From assembly GCA_026874595.1 (NCBI GenBank), contig CM049322.1, positions 58,096,386 to 58,160,385 of the forward strand: a stretch of 64,000 nt of DNA. The letters are read 5' to 3'. The notes under the pieces were generated by a model, which was given only the letters and a program-made list of their open reading frames with translations, did no database searches and was not told where the DNA came from. The stretch comes from Sipunculus nudus (Eukaryota > Annelida > Sipuncula > Golfingiida > Sipunculidae). Both the position numbers and the translations under genes were made by a program. How positions within the stretch are numbered: position 1 is the stretch's first letter; the number at the start of each line of letters is the position of its first letter. This document shows positions 1 through 13,337 of the stretch, one piece after another.

Positions 1-766
1 GGATTCAAGTGTCATGGAATTATCTTTGCTGATCGCATTCACAAAGAATGAGTGTGTTAAGCGAAACAGAAAACCCATTTTTTTATGTGAATACTGGAGC
101 ATAAACTCAGTAGCACACTTGAATGACTTTACATAATGTCATACAAATTCCATCATTATTGTAAAAAAAACTCTGTGTTGCCTTTCTAAGAGAGAGAAAT
201 TTAATGCAACATCTATGTATTTGCATCTTCTGAACCACACAGATGTAGTATATGATTTGCCTTGTTTAAATTTAAAATTTCCCTCCGTATTTTATTCTTG
301 TTTCCCCCCCATAGTTACTCTCCATTTTAAAGACAGCGTCCCCCTATTAAATGTTTTAATATCCAAGTGGAATGGCAATCAGTTGATCGCACACTTCCAT
401 CAAGCAAAAGCAATCCAACCAGCTGGAGCCGCCCCTTTATCCTGATCTGCAGTAAACTTAATGGGTCCTATCCTGTTTCTGTTAATTAGAATTCATATTT
501 ATCCATAATATGTATAACCTTTAGAAGTTCCTGTTGGATTAAATTAATTAAGAAACCCAATTAATGTCTGTTAATCCTGGTCCTGTTCCTTGATACCCCT
601 AAACATATATTCATAACCAGAGTGGTTCCCCTCGGGAATCCCTTTGAGGGTTGGAGAAGGAACCTACTTTGGTTCCTCAAGGAACCAATTAGGGTTCCAA
701 ATACGTGAAAAGCCTAAGGACCAAAAATGATTCCGGTTGAACCCCTTTTTTCTAAGAGCGTATCTG
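1..766. other. AT-rich stretch, no gene seen
   Basis: I see no convincing coding exon or RNA gene. Around 620-720 there is a short cluster of GGTTCC/GGAACC words in both orientations, a small imperfect inverted-repeat patch. A 76-codon open frame at 215-445 has no recognisable domain and is probably chance. Confidence 0.5.
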
Positions 767-1582
767 ACACCTGAATTTACCTGAACACCTGAATCTTACT
801 TATATGTGTCAATTGGTACTAATTTACCGTTTATAAGTTTTTTTCCTTCCACAAGCTGTTTTGTATTAGCATTGCAATATGTCGTCTGGCAAGTAAACCT
901 AATCAGAGTAAAAAAAAGTCCAATGAGCCAAAGAAGATCAAATATTAGGGGTAAATGTAATGGATGTTAGGGGGTCATTATGTCAAAATAAATAGCGTAA
1001 ATTCACAGCGTAAATTGCCAGCACTGACGTAAACGGATGTATCTCTGATCAATAAAACAATACACGAATATAAATTGATCGGGTTTCTGATTTGGGTTTT
1101 CTGATTTGGTTCTTAAGTGGTTAAACTTGGCTGATTGCCATTTGTGTAAATAGGGCTGTAAATCGTCGAAAATGCAACATGAAAAATCCGTTTTGGCTGA
1201 ACTGCTGAGAAGAATGTAAATTATTTAAGATACTCTGACATCTTTGCCAGAATTTCCGCCACTTATCTGATTGTACTTTCAGACATCTGAACTTACCAAA
1301 AAAGAGAAAAAGGAAGTTTGTTGGTACACCTGACCAATCTTACTTATACTTATCAACTGGTACTGATTAACCTTTAAAACGTGTCCTTGCACCAGATTAT
1401 TTGCATTGGCAGCTTGATATGTTGCCTGGCAAGTAAACCTAATTAGAATAAAAACAAAAGTCCAATGAGCCAAGAAGATAAAATATGGAGGTTTAATGTA
1501 GGAGCTAGGAGGGTCATTATGTCAACATAGCGTTAATTGCTAGCGCTGACGTAAACGGATGTATCTCTCGTCAATAAAACAA
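767..1582 (+). repeat. Tandem duplicated leader in front of Penelope-like element
   Basis: Two diverged copies of a ~300-bp segment lie head to tail, at about 767-1055 and 1281-1582 (offset 520-540 bp). Shared landmarks include GGCAAGTAAACCTAAT (about 889 and 1429), the GTCCAATGAGCCAA word, GGGTCATTATGTCAA, and GACGTAAACGGATGTATCTC just before CAATAAAAC. The second copy leads directly into the reverse transcriptase remnant. Penelope-like elements often sit in partial tandem arrays that create pseudo-LTRs, so this may be such a repeated 5' region. That link is inference; a simple local duplication is the alternative. Confidence 0.6.
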
Positions 1583-1599
1583 GACAATGTTATAAAATA

Positions 1600-2900
1600 T
1601 TGTTTTATAGCCCTCAGATTTGCCAAAACCATGCCTTTCATTCCAGAGGATGTTATCAAAACCATCCTGCACAGCAGGAAAACGTTTAGCGACGGTAACA
1701 CCTTGGTGAAAAAAAAGATCATACTAGTTTTGACGTCACCATGGGCAGTTTTGTTGGCGCTGAAGTATGCGAAATTGTTGGTTTATACATCATAGATATG
1801 TTGAAAAAGGAATTTGGTGAAAATGCTCTAGGCCTGTATCGTGATGACGGTTTAGGTTGTTTCCCCAACATGTCTGGACCAAAATCAGACAGCCCCCGTA
1901 AGAAAATGGTCAAACTCTTTTACAATGTTGAGTTAAAAATAACCATTGAAACTAACCTGACCTGCACATATTTCTTAGACGTAACATTTAACCTCCAAAA
2001 TGACATTTTCTACCCTTACAGAAAACCGAACAATGACCCGTTCTATATCCACGCACAATCCAATCATCCCCAGCTATTATTTGGCAAATACCTATGATGA
2101 TCAGCAAACGTGTATCTGACAACTCCTGCAGTAAAGAGCTATTTATGAAAGCCAAACCCATGTATGACAAAGCTTTAGCGAAAAGCGGGTTCTTAGAAAG
2201 CTTAAGATATGTTGAACCCACAGTGAAAAGCAAAGGAAACAGGAAAAGGAAAATAATATGGTTCAATCCTCCTACAGCCACCATGTAAGAACCAACATTG
2301 TCAGACAATTCATGAAACTGTTTGAAAAACACTTCCCTAGACATCACAGGTACAACAGGTTATTCAACAGGAACAATTTGAAAATTAGCTATAGCTGTCT
2401 ATCAAACATGTCTAACCTGATCAGCAAACATAATATGAATGTTTTAAATACCGACAATGCTGTGAATGTACCTCAAAAACAATGTAACTGCCGTAAAAAG
2501 ACGAATATCCTATGAATTGTCAGTGTCAGCTGAAATGCATCGTCTGTAAGGCAACAGTTAGAACATACAATGACGAAAAACACTATAAAGGGTGTACTGA
2601 AGGTGATTTCAAGACAAGATACAATAACCACAAGGAATCCTTTCGTAACAGATCCCACGCTAAAAATACTGAACTGTCTAAACACATTGGGTCACTAAAA
2701 GACAACAATATCAATCACAAGCTCTCCTGGGAAAATATCTGCCAAGGCAGCACCTTACTTCTGTGGGACCAGGAAGTGTGATCTTTGCTTGTCTGAAAAG
2801 CTATTTATAGCAACCCCCCCCCCCCGGATCATTGTTGAACTCAAGAGCTTAAATTCTCTCCAAGTGCCGCCGTCAAACAAATTCACCCTAAAATATTTTA
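1600..2900 (+). pseudogene. Penelope-like retroelement remnant (RT + GIY-YIG endonuclease)
   Basis: A degenerate retroelement coding region is spread over several plus-strand frames. The frame opening at 1741 starts MGSFVGAEVCE and carries the reverse-transcriptase catalytic box LYRDDGL (Asp-Asp at about 1843-1848), followed by FLDVTFNLQN and YPYRKPNNDPFYIHAQSNHP, which I recognise from invertebrate Penelope-like elements. Homology continues in other frames (2094-2288, 2258-2515, 2512-2781), so at least three frameshifts separate the pieces. Upstream, an RT palm fragment (about 1605-1710) is in yet another frame. The 2512-2781 piece holds a GIY-YIG-type endonuclease: HYKGCTEGDFKTRYNNH, with Tyr-Lys-Gly where Tyr-Ile-Gly is usual, and a conserved Arg and His. 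A CxxC pair (2777-2788) and further C-terminal residues run to about 2890, interrupted by a C-tract. The N-terminal RT part is absent. The element cannot encode an active protein. Confidence 0.85.
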
Positions 2901-2970
2901 AAACCTAGTATTCGTACTAATGTTCAGCGCCCGCCCCCCCCCCCCCCCCATCAACCCCCCCCCCTCCCAA
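2813..2970. repeat. Poly-C tracts
   Basis: Long cytosine runs occur at about 2814-2825, 2934-2949 and 2955-2964. The first interrupts the 3' end of the Penelope-like coding remnant. Such runs are prone to assembly error, so nearby frames should not be trusted exactly. Confidence 0.8.
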
Positions 2971-3299
2971 ACGAGGATCCGCTGGGCAGACTTACCTGTT
3001 CAGGCAGTAGTTCTTTCACTGCTTTGCAGTGATGGGGGACATGGCGTTCCACTACATCATGGTGAGTTTACAGAGTAGATTCCACTTGGTATGAGTATAG
3101 TATAGTATATTTGCCTTTTATATTGTATATTTGCCTTGTATATTGTGAATTTTTATAGTATATGTGTATTTATATCATATGTATACTACGGATATGTTCA
3201 ATGCTTCCAAGACCCTATACAAATCAGTTCAATTTGCTAATTGAGCATCCTTGTATATATCTGTGTATTATATATAAAAATTAAAACAAGAAATAACCT

Positions 3300-3382
3300 C
3301 CTTGCCCTGTTATGTTCCAGTATCGCACGTGTACCCCGACTAATCCTACATTGCCCCCGAGGACAATAGGATCAGTGTCAGT

Positions 3383-3438
<56 letters not shown>

Positions 3439-3575
3439 CTGTTCCTTGGTTACCCTAATCTTGATAGCCCTAAAGAACCAGAATTCTATATAGATGAGCC
3501 GGAAGTTAACCGACCTTTTCTGTGTAAACCTTTTTCCATATATATAAACTGAACCAGCATGGCTATTCATACATC

Positions 3576-3649
<74 letters not shown>

Positions 3650-3660
3650 GTGCCTCAAAC
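3300..3660. repeat. (TA)n microsatellites with flanking short inverted repeat
   Basis: Two TA tracts lie at 3386-3437 and 3575-3649. Just before the first is an imperfect ~38-bp palindrome (about 3340-3377): ACTAATCCTACATTG faces CAATAGGATCAGT. The ORF-like YIYIYI translations here are artefacts of the TA repeat. Confidence 0.85.
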
Positions 3661-4762
3661 CATATAAGGCCATCAGTTCTCCCTGCCTGAGACTATGACG
3701 TAAGTACCGTGACGTCGCTTCACTGGTTCATAAACATATACGCTCATACACATATCTATAAAAACCTACACGCTTACTATGGGAAACATAGTAACCATTT
3801 GTGAGAGAGATATATGATTAATAAGGATATATGAATATATGATAAGAAACGAGGATATATTTGTTTTGTAAAGTTGCCTAATCGGCGTCCGGACCCACAA
3901 CGTGTAACATTTATGAGGCATGTGTGTTAGTGTGTGTGCCTTTTAATTCGCATATTGTAACACCACACGTGTTACCTGGCCTGGGGTAGCTTTCACGATG
4001 GCAATTAGTATACATGGGCTCATCCTAAATGCAGAATCAATAACTACAAATTAATTAATTAGTTTATTAGCTAAAACTAACCAGTTCCCTCGGAAAAACT
4101 AGGTAACACAATGTTGGAGTCAGATGCTGATTTGAAATATAAAACAGTTAAAACTATGGAGTTTATAACAAAAACACATAATGTGATTGGAAAAGGGTGT
4201 AGAGAAGTCACAGAGAGAAGTTTGTCATAAATAAAATGGAGCTGTGTGAACAATTCAGAGTGAGGTCATTGCCTTTGTTTACAAACTCAATTACAAATTC
4301 TGCGATGGCATTGTCATATTATTAAAAGGGTCTTTTTGAAGAAATGAAAGCGAAGGCGTAGTCAGTATATTAAATGAAAAATATGAATTCGTCAGACCGT
4401 AGCGATTTCATCATTAAAATGGAGCTGGTCTCGATAAACGACAGGGAGGACAATTATAAATAATGTTATAATATAATGCCCGATGATGGTTTTGTGTCAC
4501 AGAGCCTTGTTCAGAAATTAAAGTGGCTCTTCGTCAAACTAACTGCGTGTCTGTTGTTACTTACCGGCATCAGAAGATTATTATGTGATGACACAACGCT
4601 TCCAGTTGGCTTTATTTCTACGGTTTCTTTATTGCTGCAGCAGCAAACTTTAACTAGAAGCCAGATATGCTTGTCTGTGTTACCGTCTAGATATCTATGA
4701 CCATGCTTTTTAAAGGGCGATAAATATCCCTTTGTTATGAAGTGTTTAATATATTTTATATT
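3660..4762. other. Non-coding stretch upstream of lectin array, no gene seen
   Basis: AT-rich sequence without a recognisable exon. A 74-codon open frame at 4476-4700 matches nothing I know. The last bases (ending TTTTATATT) form the left breakpoint of the 3066-bp tandem array. Confidence 0.5.
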
Positions 4763-6889
4763 GAAGATATTATAATGATTTCTGATGAACCTGCCCACAG
4801 TGTAGTCAGCTTAACACTAGCACATACGTAGGCACCGATCATGTTGTGGGGGTGGGGGAACTTCAATAACTTCAAGGTATTCATATATGAATCTGCATGA
4901 ATGAATTGTATCTCAGGATTCTTAGCTAGGTCGCACAAAAGGACAGGCGTTCTTCTTGTGTTTCCTTTGTCACCCGTATAAACACTTTACTCTTTCCTGT
5001 GTCTTGTACTGAAGGTTCCCCTTAAACCCAATGATTTTTATTATTAATATTGCCTCCGACAAGTATAGCGGCGAGGTTTTCTTTTTTGTTTTTTGGCGCG
5101 TATGTTTGTATCTGTTTATCAGTTAGTACGATAACACAAAAGTCCTCAACGGGATTTAATGCAATTTTCAGAATGCCTAGCCCATGGTACATAGACCAAT
5201 TTATTGAATTTTGGGGGCGATCTATGAGGAACTAACCCCGGAATGAACTCTAGTATTATATGGGGTTGGGTGGGTTATTCGGTATTTTGTTCACTGGGAC
5301 GAAGCAGGTAACCATATAGCCAAATTTGGTGTTGGAGTTTGGCGACATAGATGACAATTACGTCACTCCATGTGTTTACGTGCTCTTTCTCTGAAAGGTG
5401 TCAGTTAATCAACGTACAGCGTAACGGCCCAATTATTGCTCGTTGTTTTTATAGTTTTGAACCCTGTTGTAAAAAGAAAGTAAATGAATTAACACATTCA
5501 CTGTCCAGAATAATATTCAGCATTATAGGCCTGTACAGCAGTCAGCCACTTTCTTCAGGAGTCAGGGTCTGCGATTTGACAATAACGGGTAAAGCGTGAC
5601 GACGAAACGGTCATCGGATGGTTCATGGGAGTGTAAGCATGCGGGGATAACCCCTCCTCTCCACACACACCTAAATTGACACTTCAATCACATCTAATTA
5701 TAAGCAAATATTTGTTGTAATATAAGGAATAAGGGCAATGTAGGGACACTACTTTTCTGCAAAAAGAAATGGCTTATTGAGCATAGCCATCGGTATCAAG
5801 AATTGGCCTACACATTACAGCATTGCAGAGTATACATAAAAAAGGCATTTTTTATGTTATACCAACAATCAATTAGTTTATATCAGAACTAAAATAAAAA
5901 TAAAAATTCATATGAACAATAAAGATTTACTAGGCGGAAATATATAAAGAGTAAAGGTCCATTAGAACCGACAAGCTACCACTGGACCAACAAGCCATGA
6001 CGCTGCTTGACACAATAATAGCCTACATTTATCAAACGACTCAGACATCTTTCTGGTCTCGTAACTATCTTTTTGGTGCAACACACGTTTTTACAATCAT
6101 TTACTGCGAGGCAATATCAGAATAAAAGATACATTTTTCAATGCGCTGCTAAATAGAAAAAAATAAATAAATTTCTCATAACTGTAATATAATTTCCGGC
6201 AGCTATTTATAAATACCAGTAGCTTGTGACCCTGCACAAAAAAGCGTAGAATTTCGGGCCTACAATCGAGGTGTATTATCTTCCATCTGTGGACTAGCCC
6301 GAGCTTCTGTGCTCTCCTACTACGCTACGCTGTGCGAGAGCAGTACCCTGGATATATACCCTGGTCAAAGTGGGGAAGCTTCAAGTGAGTGTCGTATTTG
6401 CCAAAATAAAAACGCTACCGGTTGCGATTTCAGGATTACATATAAAGGGGAAAATTTGTCGAATGCCAGTTGTCGTTAACAGAAGAGAAAATATCACTGT
6501 ATTTTGCAGCTCTGAACTGAAGGTATGTGTTCATTGTATATCTTGCTTACAATGAGACTTTTTTTATCGTGTATTTTTTGTCAATGCATTTCCTTTTTTT
6601 CTAAATATTACATAATTAATTTTAAACGCCATAGGAGAGTAATTAATCATGCATGAATTAATTGATCTCCGAACTTTCGAACATGGTCGGGTCTTTAATA
6701 TATTTGGTTTGCACTATTATAGAATATTTGTTCATGGTATTATGTTGCATTACCTCATATGTGGCATTAATCTTTTAATTTTGAGAACAACTTTAATCAG
6801 CCGAGTTAAATATCCGCTGTCTATTATAAAATAAGGTCGATACATTACTTAGCGCACAACTGTAACTACATGTAGTTTATAAGTTTTGG

Positions 6890-7045
6890 GTCCAAAAGTA
6901 CTTGTTCTCAAAGTACTCGTACTCATGAGTACTATTTAAAGTACTCAGGTTTCGTATTCGAGTATTTTCTTCAAGTACTCAAGAACTATGTAAGTACTCA
7001 TAAAAGGAATACTCTTACGAGTCCTATTGAGTATTTAAGTATATG
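6890..7045. repeat. Cluster of AGTACT/GAGTA words, unit 1
   Basis: About 150 bp packed with AGTACT, GTACTC and GAGTACT words in direct and inverted orientation, ending ~160 bp before the lectin ATG. The same cluster recurs in units 2 (about 9956-10111) and 3 (about 13022-13177). It could be a transposon end or a cis-regulatory repeat; the sequence does not decide. Confidence 0.6.
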
Positions 7046-7205
7046 CATGCATCAAGTATGTGCCTAAATACATGTATATTTTCTGTTGAAGGTCCTCTTT
7101 ATCTTTTGTTTATTAACATTGTTCGTGTAACAAACACGAAGAAACAGTAAATCACCGCTTGCTAACATTATCTCATTCTTGAAAGCTTTGTGAAGAAAGA
7201 GGACT

Positions 7206-7830
7206 ATGGGGACTGCGACATTTCTTTTCCTGGTGTCAGTTTTGCTTTCGGCATGTTGTAAGTATAAAAACACTCAAATATTTTGATCTGATGTTGTTAT
7301 CTACATAAGACATAAAATAATACAATAGTTGAGTAGCAAAAAAATAAAGAGAATCAATATACGTGAACATAGTTATCTGAGTTTATTGTTACGCTGTTAT
7401 TATAGCCTTCTTCTTAACTGAAATTTTGGAGAATAAAAATGCAAAGTAATCATGTCATTTTGCCTAGGAGAGCTCCCATCATGGCCGAGTAATGAAACGT
7501 GTGCATTTATACATGCCCTTATAAAAATTGTACAAACCTTTTATCTCTTGAAAAAGAAATAACTGATCGTATTACATATATTTACCAATTTCATTTCGGA
7601 ATTTTCATTTTATATTAACTAATTCTGTACATATTTTAGCCGCCAGTACATTCACTCATCGTTATCTTAATGGACGACCTGCGCCAACGCCATCTTGCTA
7701 CATGTTCGTCACCACTAGACTCACGTGGCTCGAGGCATTGAGCTATTGCCGCCAGCACGGAGGACAACTTGTCAGCATTGAGAGCAAGGGCGAGAACGAC
7801 CATCTGGTCAGTCTCATCAAGAAACATTGA
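7206..7830 (+). pseudogene. Truncated C-type lectin gene copy 1
   Basis: Exon 1 (7206-7257) encodes a signal peptide starting MGTATFLFLVSVLL and ends at a T|GTAAGT donor. Exon 2 begins after a TTTTAG acceptor at 7640 and is identical to the intact third copy up to the residues LIKKH. At the duplication junction the next triplet becomes TGA (7828-7830). The predicted product is therefore 80 residues, containing only the N-terminal strands and first helix of the carbohydrate-recognition domain, without the EPN motif or the distal disulfides. It should not bind sugar through the usual calcium site. It is most likely a pseudogene, although signal peptide and splice sites are intact, so a short secreted peptide is possible. 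Confidence 0.8.
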
Positions 7831-10271
7831 AGATATTATAATGATTTCTGATGAACCTGCCCACAGTGTAGTCAGCTTAACACTAGCACATACGTAGGCA
7901 CCGATCATGTTGTGGGGGTGGGGGAACTTCAATAACTTCAAGGTATTCATATATGAATCTGCATGAATGAATTGTATCTCAGGATTCTTAGCTAGGTCGC
8001 ACAAAAGGACAGGCGTTCTTCTTGTGTTTCCTTTGTCACCCGTATAAACACTTTACTCTTTCCTGTGTCTTGTACTGAAGGTTCCCCTTAAACCCAATGA
8101 TTTTTATTATTAATATTGCCTCCGACAAGTATAGCGGCGAGGTTTTCTTTTTTGTTTTTTGGCGCGTATGTTTGTATCTGTTTATCAGTTAGTACGATAA
8201 CACAAAAGTCCTCAACGGGATTTAATGCAATTTTCAGAATGCCTAGCCCATGGTACATAGACCAATTTATTGAATTTTGGGGGCGATCTATGAGGAACTA
8301 ACCCCGGAATGAACTCTAGTATTATATGGGGTTGGGTGGGTTATTCGGTATTTTGTTCACTGGGACGAAGCAGGTAACCATATAGCCAAATTTGGTGTTG
8401 GAGTTTGGCGACATAGATGACAATTACGTCACTCCATGTGTTTACGTGCTCTTTCTCTGAAAGGTGTCAGTTAATCAACGTACAGCGTAACGGCCCAATT
8501 ATTGCTCGTTGTTTTTATAGTTTTGAACCCTGTTGTAAAAAGAAAGTAAATGAATTAACACATTCACTGTCCAGAATAATATTCAGCATTATAGGCCTGT
8601 ACAGCAGTCAGCCACTTTCTTCAGGAGTCAGGGTCTGCGATTTGACAATAACGGGTAAAGCGTGACGACGAAACGGTCATCGGATGGTTCATGGGAGTGT
8701 AAGCATGCGGGGATAACCCCTCCTCTCCACACACACCTAAATTGACACTTCAATCACATCTAATTATAAGCAAATATTTGTTGTAATATAAGGAATAAGG
8801 GCAATGTAGGGACACTACTTTTCTGCAAAAAGAAATGGCTTATTGAGCATAGCCATCGGTATCAAGAATTGGCCTACACATTACAGCATTGCAGAGTATA
8901 CATAAAAAAGGCATTTTTTATGTTATACCAACAATCAATTAGTTTATATCAGAACTAAAATAAAAATAAAAATTCATATGAACAATAAAGATTTACTAGG
9001 CGGGAATATATAAAGAGTAAAGGTCCATTAGAACCGACAAGCTACCACTGGACCAACAAGCCATGACGCTGCTTGACACAATAATAGCCTACATTTATCA
9101 AACGACTCAGACATCTTTCTGGTCTCGTAACTATCTTTTTGGTGCAACACACGTTTTTACAATCATTTACTGCGAGGCAATATCAGAATAAAAGATACAT
9201 TTTTCAATGCGCTGCTAAATAGAAAAAAATAAATAAATTTCTCATAACTGTAATATAATTTCCGGCAGCTATTTATAAATACCAGTAGCTTGTGACCCTG
9301 CACAAAAAAGCGTAGAATTTCGGGCCTACAATCGAGGTGTATTATCTTCCATCTGTGGACTAGCCCGAGCTTCTGTGCTCTCCTACTACGCTACGCTGTG
9401 CGAGAGCAGTACCCTGGATATATACCCTGGTCAAAGTGGGGAAGCTTCAAGTGAGTGTCGTATTTGCCAAAATAAAAACGCTACCGGTTGCGATTTCAGG
9501 ATTACATATAAAGGGGAAAATTTGTCGAATGCCAGTTGTCGTTAACAGAAGAGAAAATATCACTGTATTTTGCAGCTCTGAACTGAAGGTATGTGTTCAT
9601 TGTATATCTTGCTTACAATGAGACTTTTTTTATCGTGTATTTTTTGTCAATGCATTTCCTTTTTTTCTAAATATTACATAATTAATTTTAAACGCCATAG
9701 GAGAGTAATTAATCATGCATGAATTAATTGATCTCCGAACTTTCGAACATGGTCGGGTCTTTAATATATTTGGTTTGCACTATTATAGAATATTTGTTCA
9801 TGGTATTATGTTGCATTACCTCATATGTGGCATTAATCTTTTAATTTTGAGAACAACTTTAATCAGCCGAGTTAAATATCCGCTGTCTATTATAAAATAA
9901 GGTCGATACATTACTTAGCGCACAACTGTAACTACATGTAGTTTATAAGTTTTGGGTCCAAAAGTACTTGTTCTCAAAGTACTCGTACTCATGAGTACTA
10001 TTTAAAGTACTCAGGTTTCGTATTCGAGTATTTTCTTCAAGTACTCAAGAACTATGTAAGTACTCATAAAAGGAATACTCTTACGAGTCCTATTGAGTAT
10101 TTAAGTATATGCATGCATCAAGTATGTGCCTAAATACATGTATATTTTCTGTTGAAGGTCCTCTTTATCTTTTGTTTATTAACATTGTTCGTGTAACAAA
10201 CACGAAGAAACAGTAAATCACCGCTTGCTAACATTATCTCATTCTTGAAAGCTTTGTGAAGAAAGAGGACT

Positions 10272-10896
10272 ATGGGGACTGCGACATTTCTTTTCCTGGT
10301 GTCAGTTTTGCTTTCGGCATGTTGTAAGTATAAAAACACTCAAATATTTTGATCTGATGTTGTTATCTACATAAGACATAAAATAATACAATAGTTGAGT
10401 AGCAAAAAAATAAAGAGAATCAATATACGTGAACATAGTTATCTGAGTTTATTGTTACGCTGTTATTATAGCCTTCTTCTTAACTGAAATTTTGGAGAAT
10501 AAAAATGCAAAGTAATCATGTCATTTTGCCTAGGAGAGCTCCCATCATGGCCGAGTAATGAAACGTGTGCATTTATACATGCCCTTATAAAAATTGTACA
10601 AACCTTTTATCTCTTGAAAAAGAAATAACTGATCGTATTACATATATTTACCAATTTCATTTCGGAATTTTCATTTTATATTAACTAATTCTGTACATAT
10701 TTTAGCCGCCAGTACATTCACTCATCGTTATCTTAATGGACGACCTGCGCCAACGCCATCTTGCTACATGTTCGTCACCACTAGACTCACGTGGCTCGAG
10801 GCATTGAGCTATTGCCGCCAGCACGGAGGACAACTTGTCAGCATTGAGAGCAAGGGCGAGAACGACCATCTGGTCAGTCTCATCAAGAAACATTGA
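10272..10896 (+). pseudogene. Truncated C-type lectin gene copy 2
   Basis: This is the same structure as copy 1, shifted by 3066 bp: exon 1 at 10272-10323 and exon 2 at 10706-10896. The coding part is cut at the unit 2/unit 3 junction and ends KKH-stop. The predicted 80-residue product lacks the calcium and sugar-binding half of the domain. I saw no coding difference from copy 1. Confidence 0.8.
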
Positions 10897-13337
10897 AGAT
10901 ATTATAATGATTTCTGATGAACCTGCCCACAGTGTAGTCAGCTTAACACTAGCACATACGTAGGCACCGATCATGTTGTGGGGGTGGGGGAACTTCAATA
11001 ACTTCAAGGTATTCATATATGAATCTGCATGAATGAATTGTATCTCAGGATTCTTAGCTAGGTCGCACAAAAGGACAGGCGTTCTTCTTGTGTTTCCTTT
11101 GTCACCCGTATAAACACTTTACTCTTTCCTGTGTCTTGTACTGAAGGTTCCCCTTAAACCCAATGATTTTTATTATTAATATTGCCTCCGACAAGTATAG
11201 CGGCGAGGTTTTCTTTTTTGTTTTTTGGCGCGTATGTTTGTATCTGTTTATCAGTTAGTACGATAACACAAAAGTCCTCAACGGGATTTAATGCAATTTT
11301 CAGAATGCCTAGCCCATGGTACATAGACCAATTTATTGAATTTTGGGGGCGATCTATGAGGAACTAACCCCGGAATGAACTCTAGTATTATATGGGGTTG
11401 GGTGGGTTATTCGGTATTTTGTTCACTGGGACGAAGCAGGTAACCATATAGCCAAATTTGGTGTTGGAGTTTGGCGACATAGATGACAATTACGTCACTC
11501 CATGTGTTTACGTGCTCTTTCTCTGAAAGGTGTCAGTTAATCAACGTACAGCGTAACGGCCCAATTATTGCTCGTTGTTTTTATAGTTTTGAACCCTGTT
11601 GTAAAAAGAAAGTAAATGAATTAACACATTCACTGTCCAGAATAATATTCAGCATTATAGGCCTGTACAGCAGTCAGCCACTTTCTTCAGGAGTCAGGGT
11701 CTGCGATTTGACAATAACGGGTAAAGCGTGACGACGAAACGGTCATCGGATGGTTCATGGGAGTGTAAGCATGCGGGGATAACCCCTCCTCTCCACACAC
11801 ACCTAAATTGACACTTCAATCACATCTAATTATAAGCAAATATTTGTTGTAATATAAGGAATAAGGGCAATGTAGGGACACTACTTTTCTGCAAAAAGAA
11901 ATGGCTTATTGAGCATAGCCATCGGTATCAAGAATTGGCCTACACATTACAGCATTGCAGAGTATACATAAAAAAGGCATTTTTTATGTTATACCAACAA
12001 TCAATTAGTTTATATCAGAACTAAAATAAAAATAAAAATTCATATGAACAATAAAGATTTACTAGGCGGGAATATATAAAGAGTAAAGGTCCATTAGAAC
12101 CGACAAGCTACCACTGGACCAACAAGCCATGACGCTGCTTGACACAATAATAGCCTACATTTATCAAACGACTCAGACATCTTTCTGGTCTCGTAACTAT
12201 CTTTTTGGTGCAACACACGTTTTTACAATCATTTACTGCGAGGCAATATCAGAATAAAAGATACATTTTTCAATGCGCTGCTAAATAGAAAAAAATAAAT
12301 AAATTTCTCATAACTGTAATATAATTTCCGGCAGCTATTTATAAATACCAGTAGCTTGTGACCCTGCACAAAAAAGCGTAGAATTTCGGGCCTACAATCG
12401 AGGTGTATTATCTTCCATCTGTGGACTAGCCCGAGCTTCTGTGCTCTCCTACTACGCTACGCTGTGCGAGAGCAGTACCCTGGATATATACCCTGGTCAA
12501 AGTGGGGAAGCTTCAAGTGAGTGTCGTATTTGCCAAAATAAAAACGCTACCGGTTGCGATTTCAGGATTACATATAAAGGGGAAAATTTGTCGAATGCCA
12601 GTTGTCGTTAACAGAAGAGAAAATATCACTGTATTTTGCAGCTCTGAACTGAAGGTATGTGTTCATTGTATATCTTGCTTACAATGAGACTTTTTTTATC
12701 GTGTATTTTTTGTCAATGCATTTCCTTTTTTTCTAAATATTACATAATTAATTTTAAACGCCATAGGAGAGTAATTAATCATGCATGAATTAATTGATCT
12801 CCGAACTTTCGAACATGGTCGGGTCTTTAATATATTTGGTTTGCACTATTATAGAATATTTGTTCATGGTATTATGTTGCATTACCTCATATGTGGCATT
12901 AATATTTTAATTTTGAGAACAACTTTAATCAGCCGAGTTAAATATCCGCTGTCTATTATAAAATAAGGTCGATACATTACTTAGCGCACAACTGTAACTA
13001 CATGTAGTTTATAAGTTTTGGGTCCAAAAGTACTTGTTCTCAAAGTACTCGTACTCATGAGTACTATTTAAAGTACTCAGGTTTCGTATTCGAGTATTTT
13101 CTTCAAGTACTCAAGAACTATGTAAGTACTCATAAAAGGAATACTCTTACGAGTCCTATTGAGTATTTAAGTATATGCATGCATCAAGTATGTGCCTAAA
13201 TACATGTATATTTTCTGTTGAAGGTCCTCTTTATCTTTTGTTTATTAACATTGTTCGTGTAACAAACACGAAGAAACAGTAAATCACCGCTTGCTAACAT
13301 TATCTCATTCTTGAAAGCTTTGTGAAGAAAGAGGACT

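Noticed and set aside
1988-2347. 119-codon minus-strand frame
   Set aside because: Antisense to the Penelope-like coding remnant, which explains the sequence better.
7636-8004. 122-codon minus-strand frame, repeated at 10702-11070
   Set aside because: It is antisense to the lectin exon and crosses the duplication junction; it is a shadow frame.
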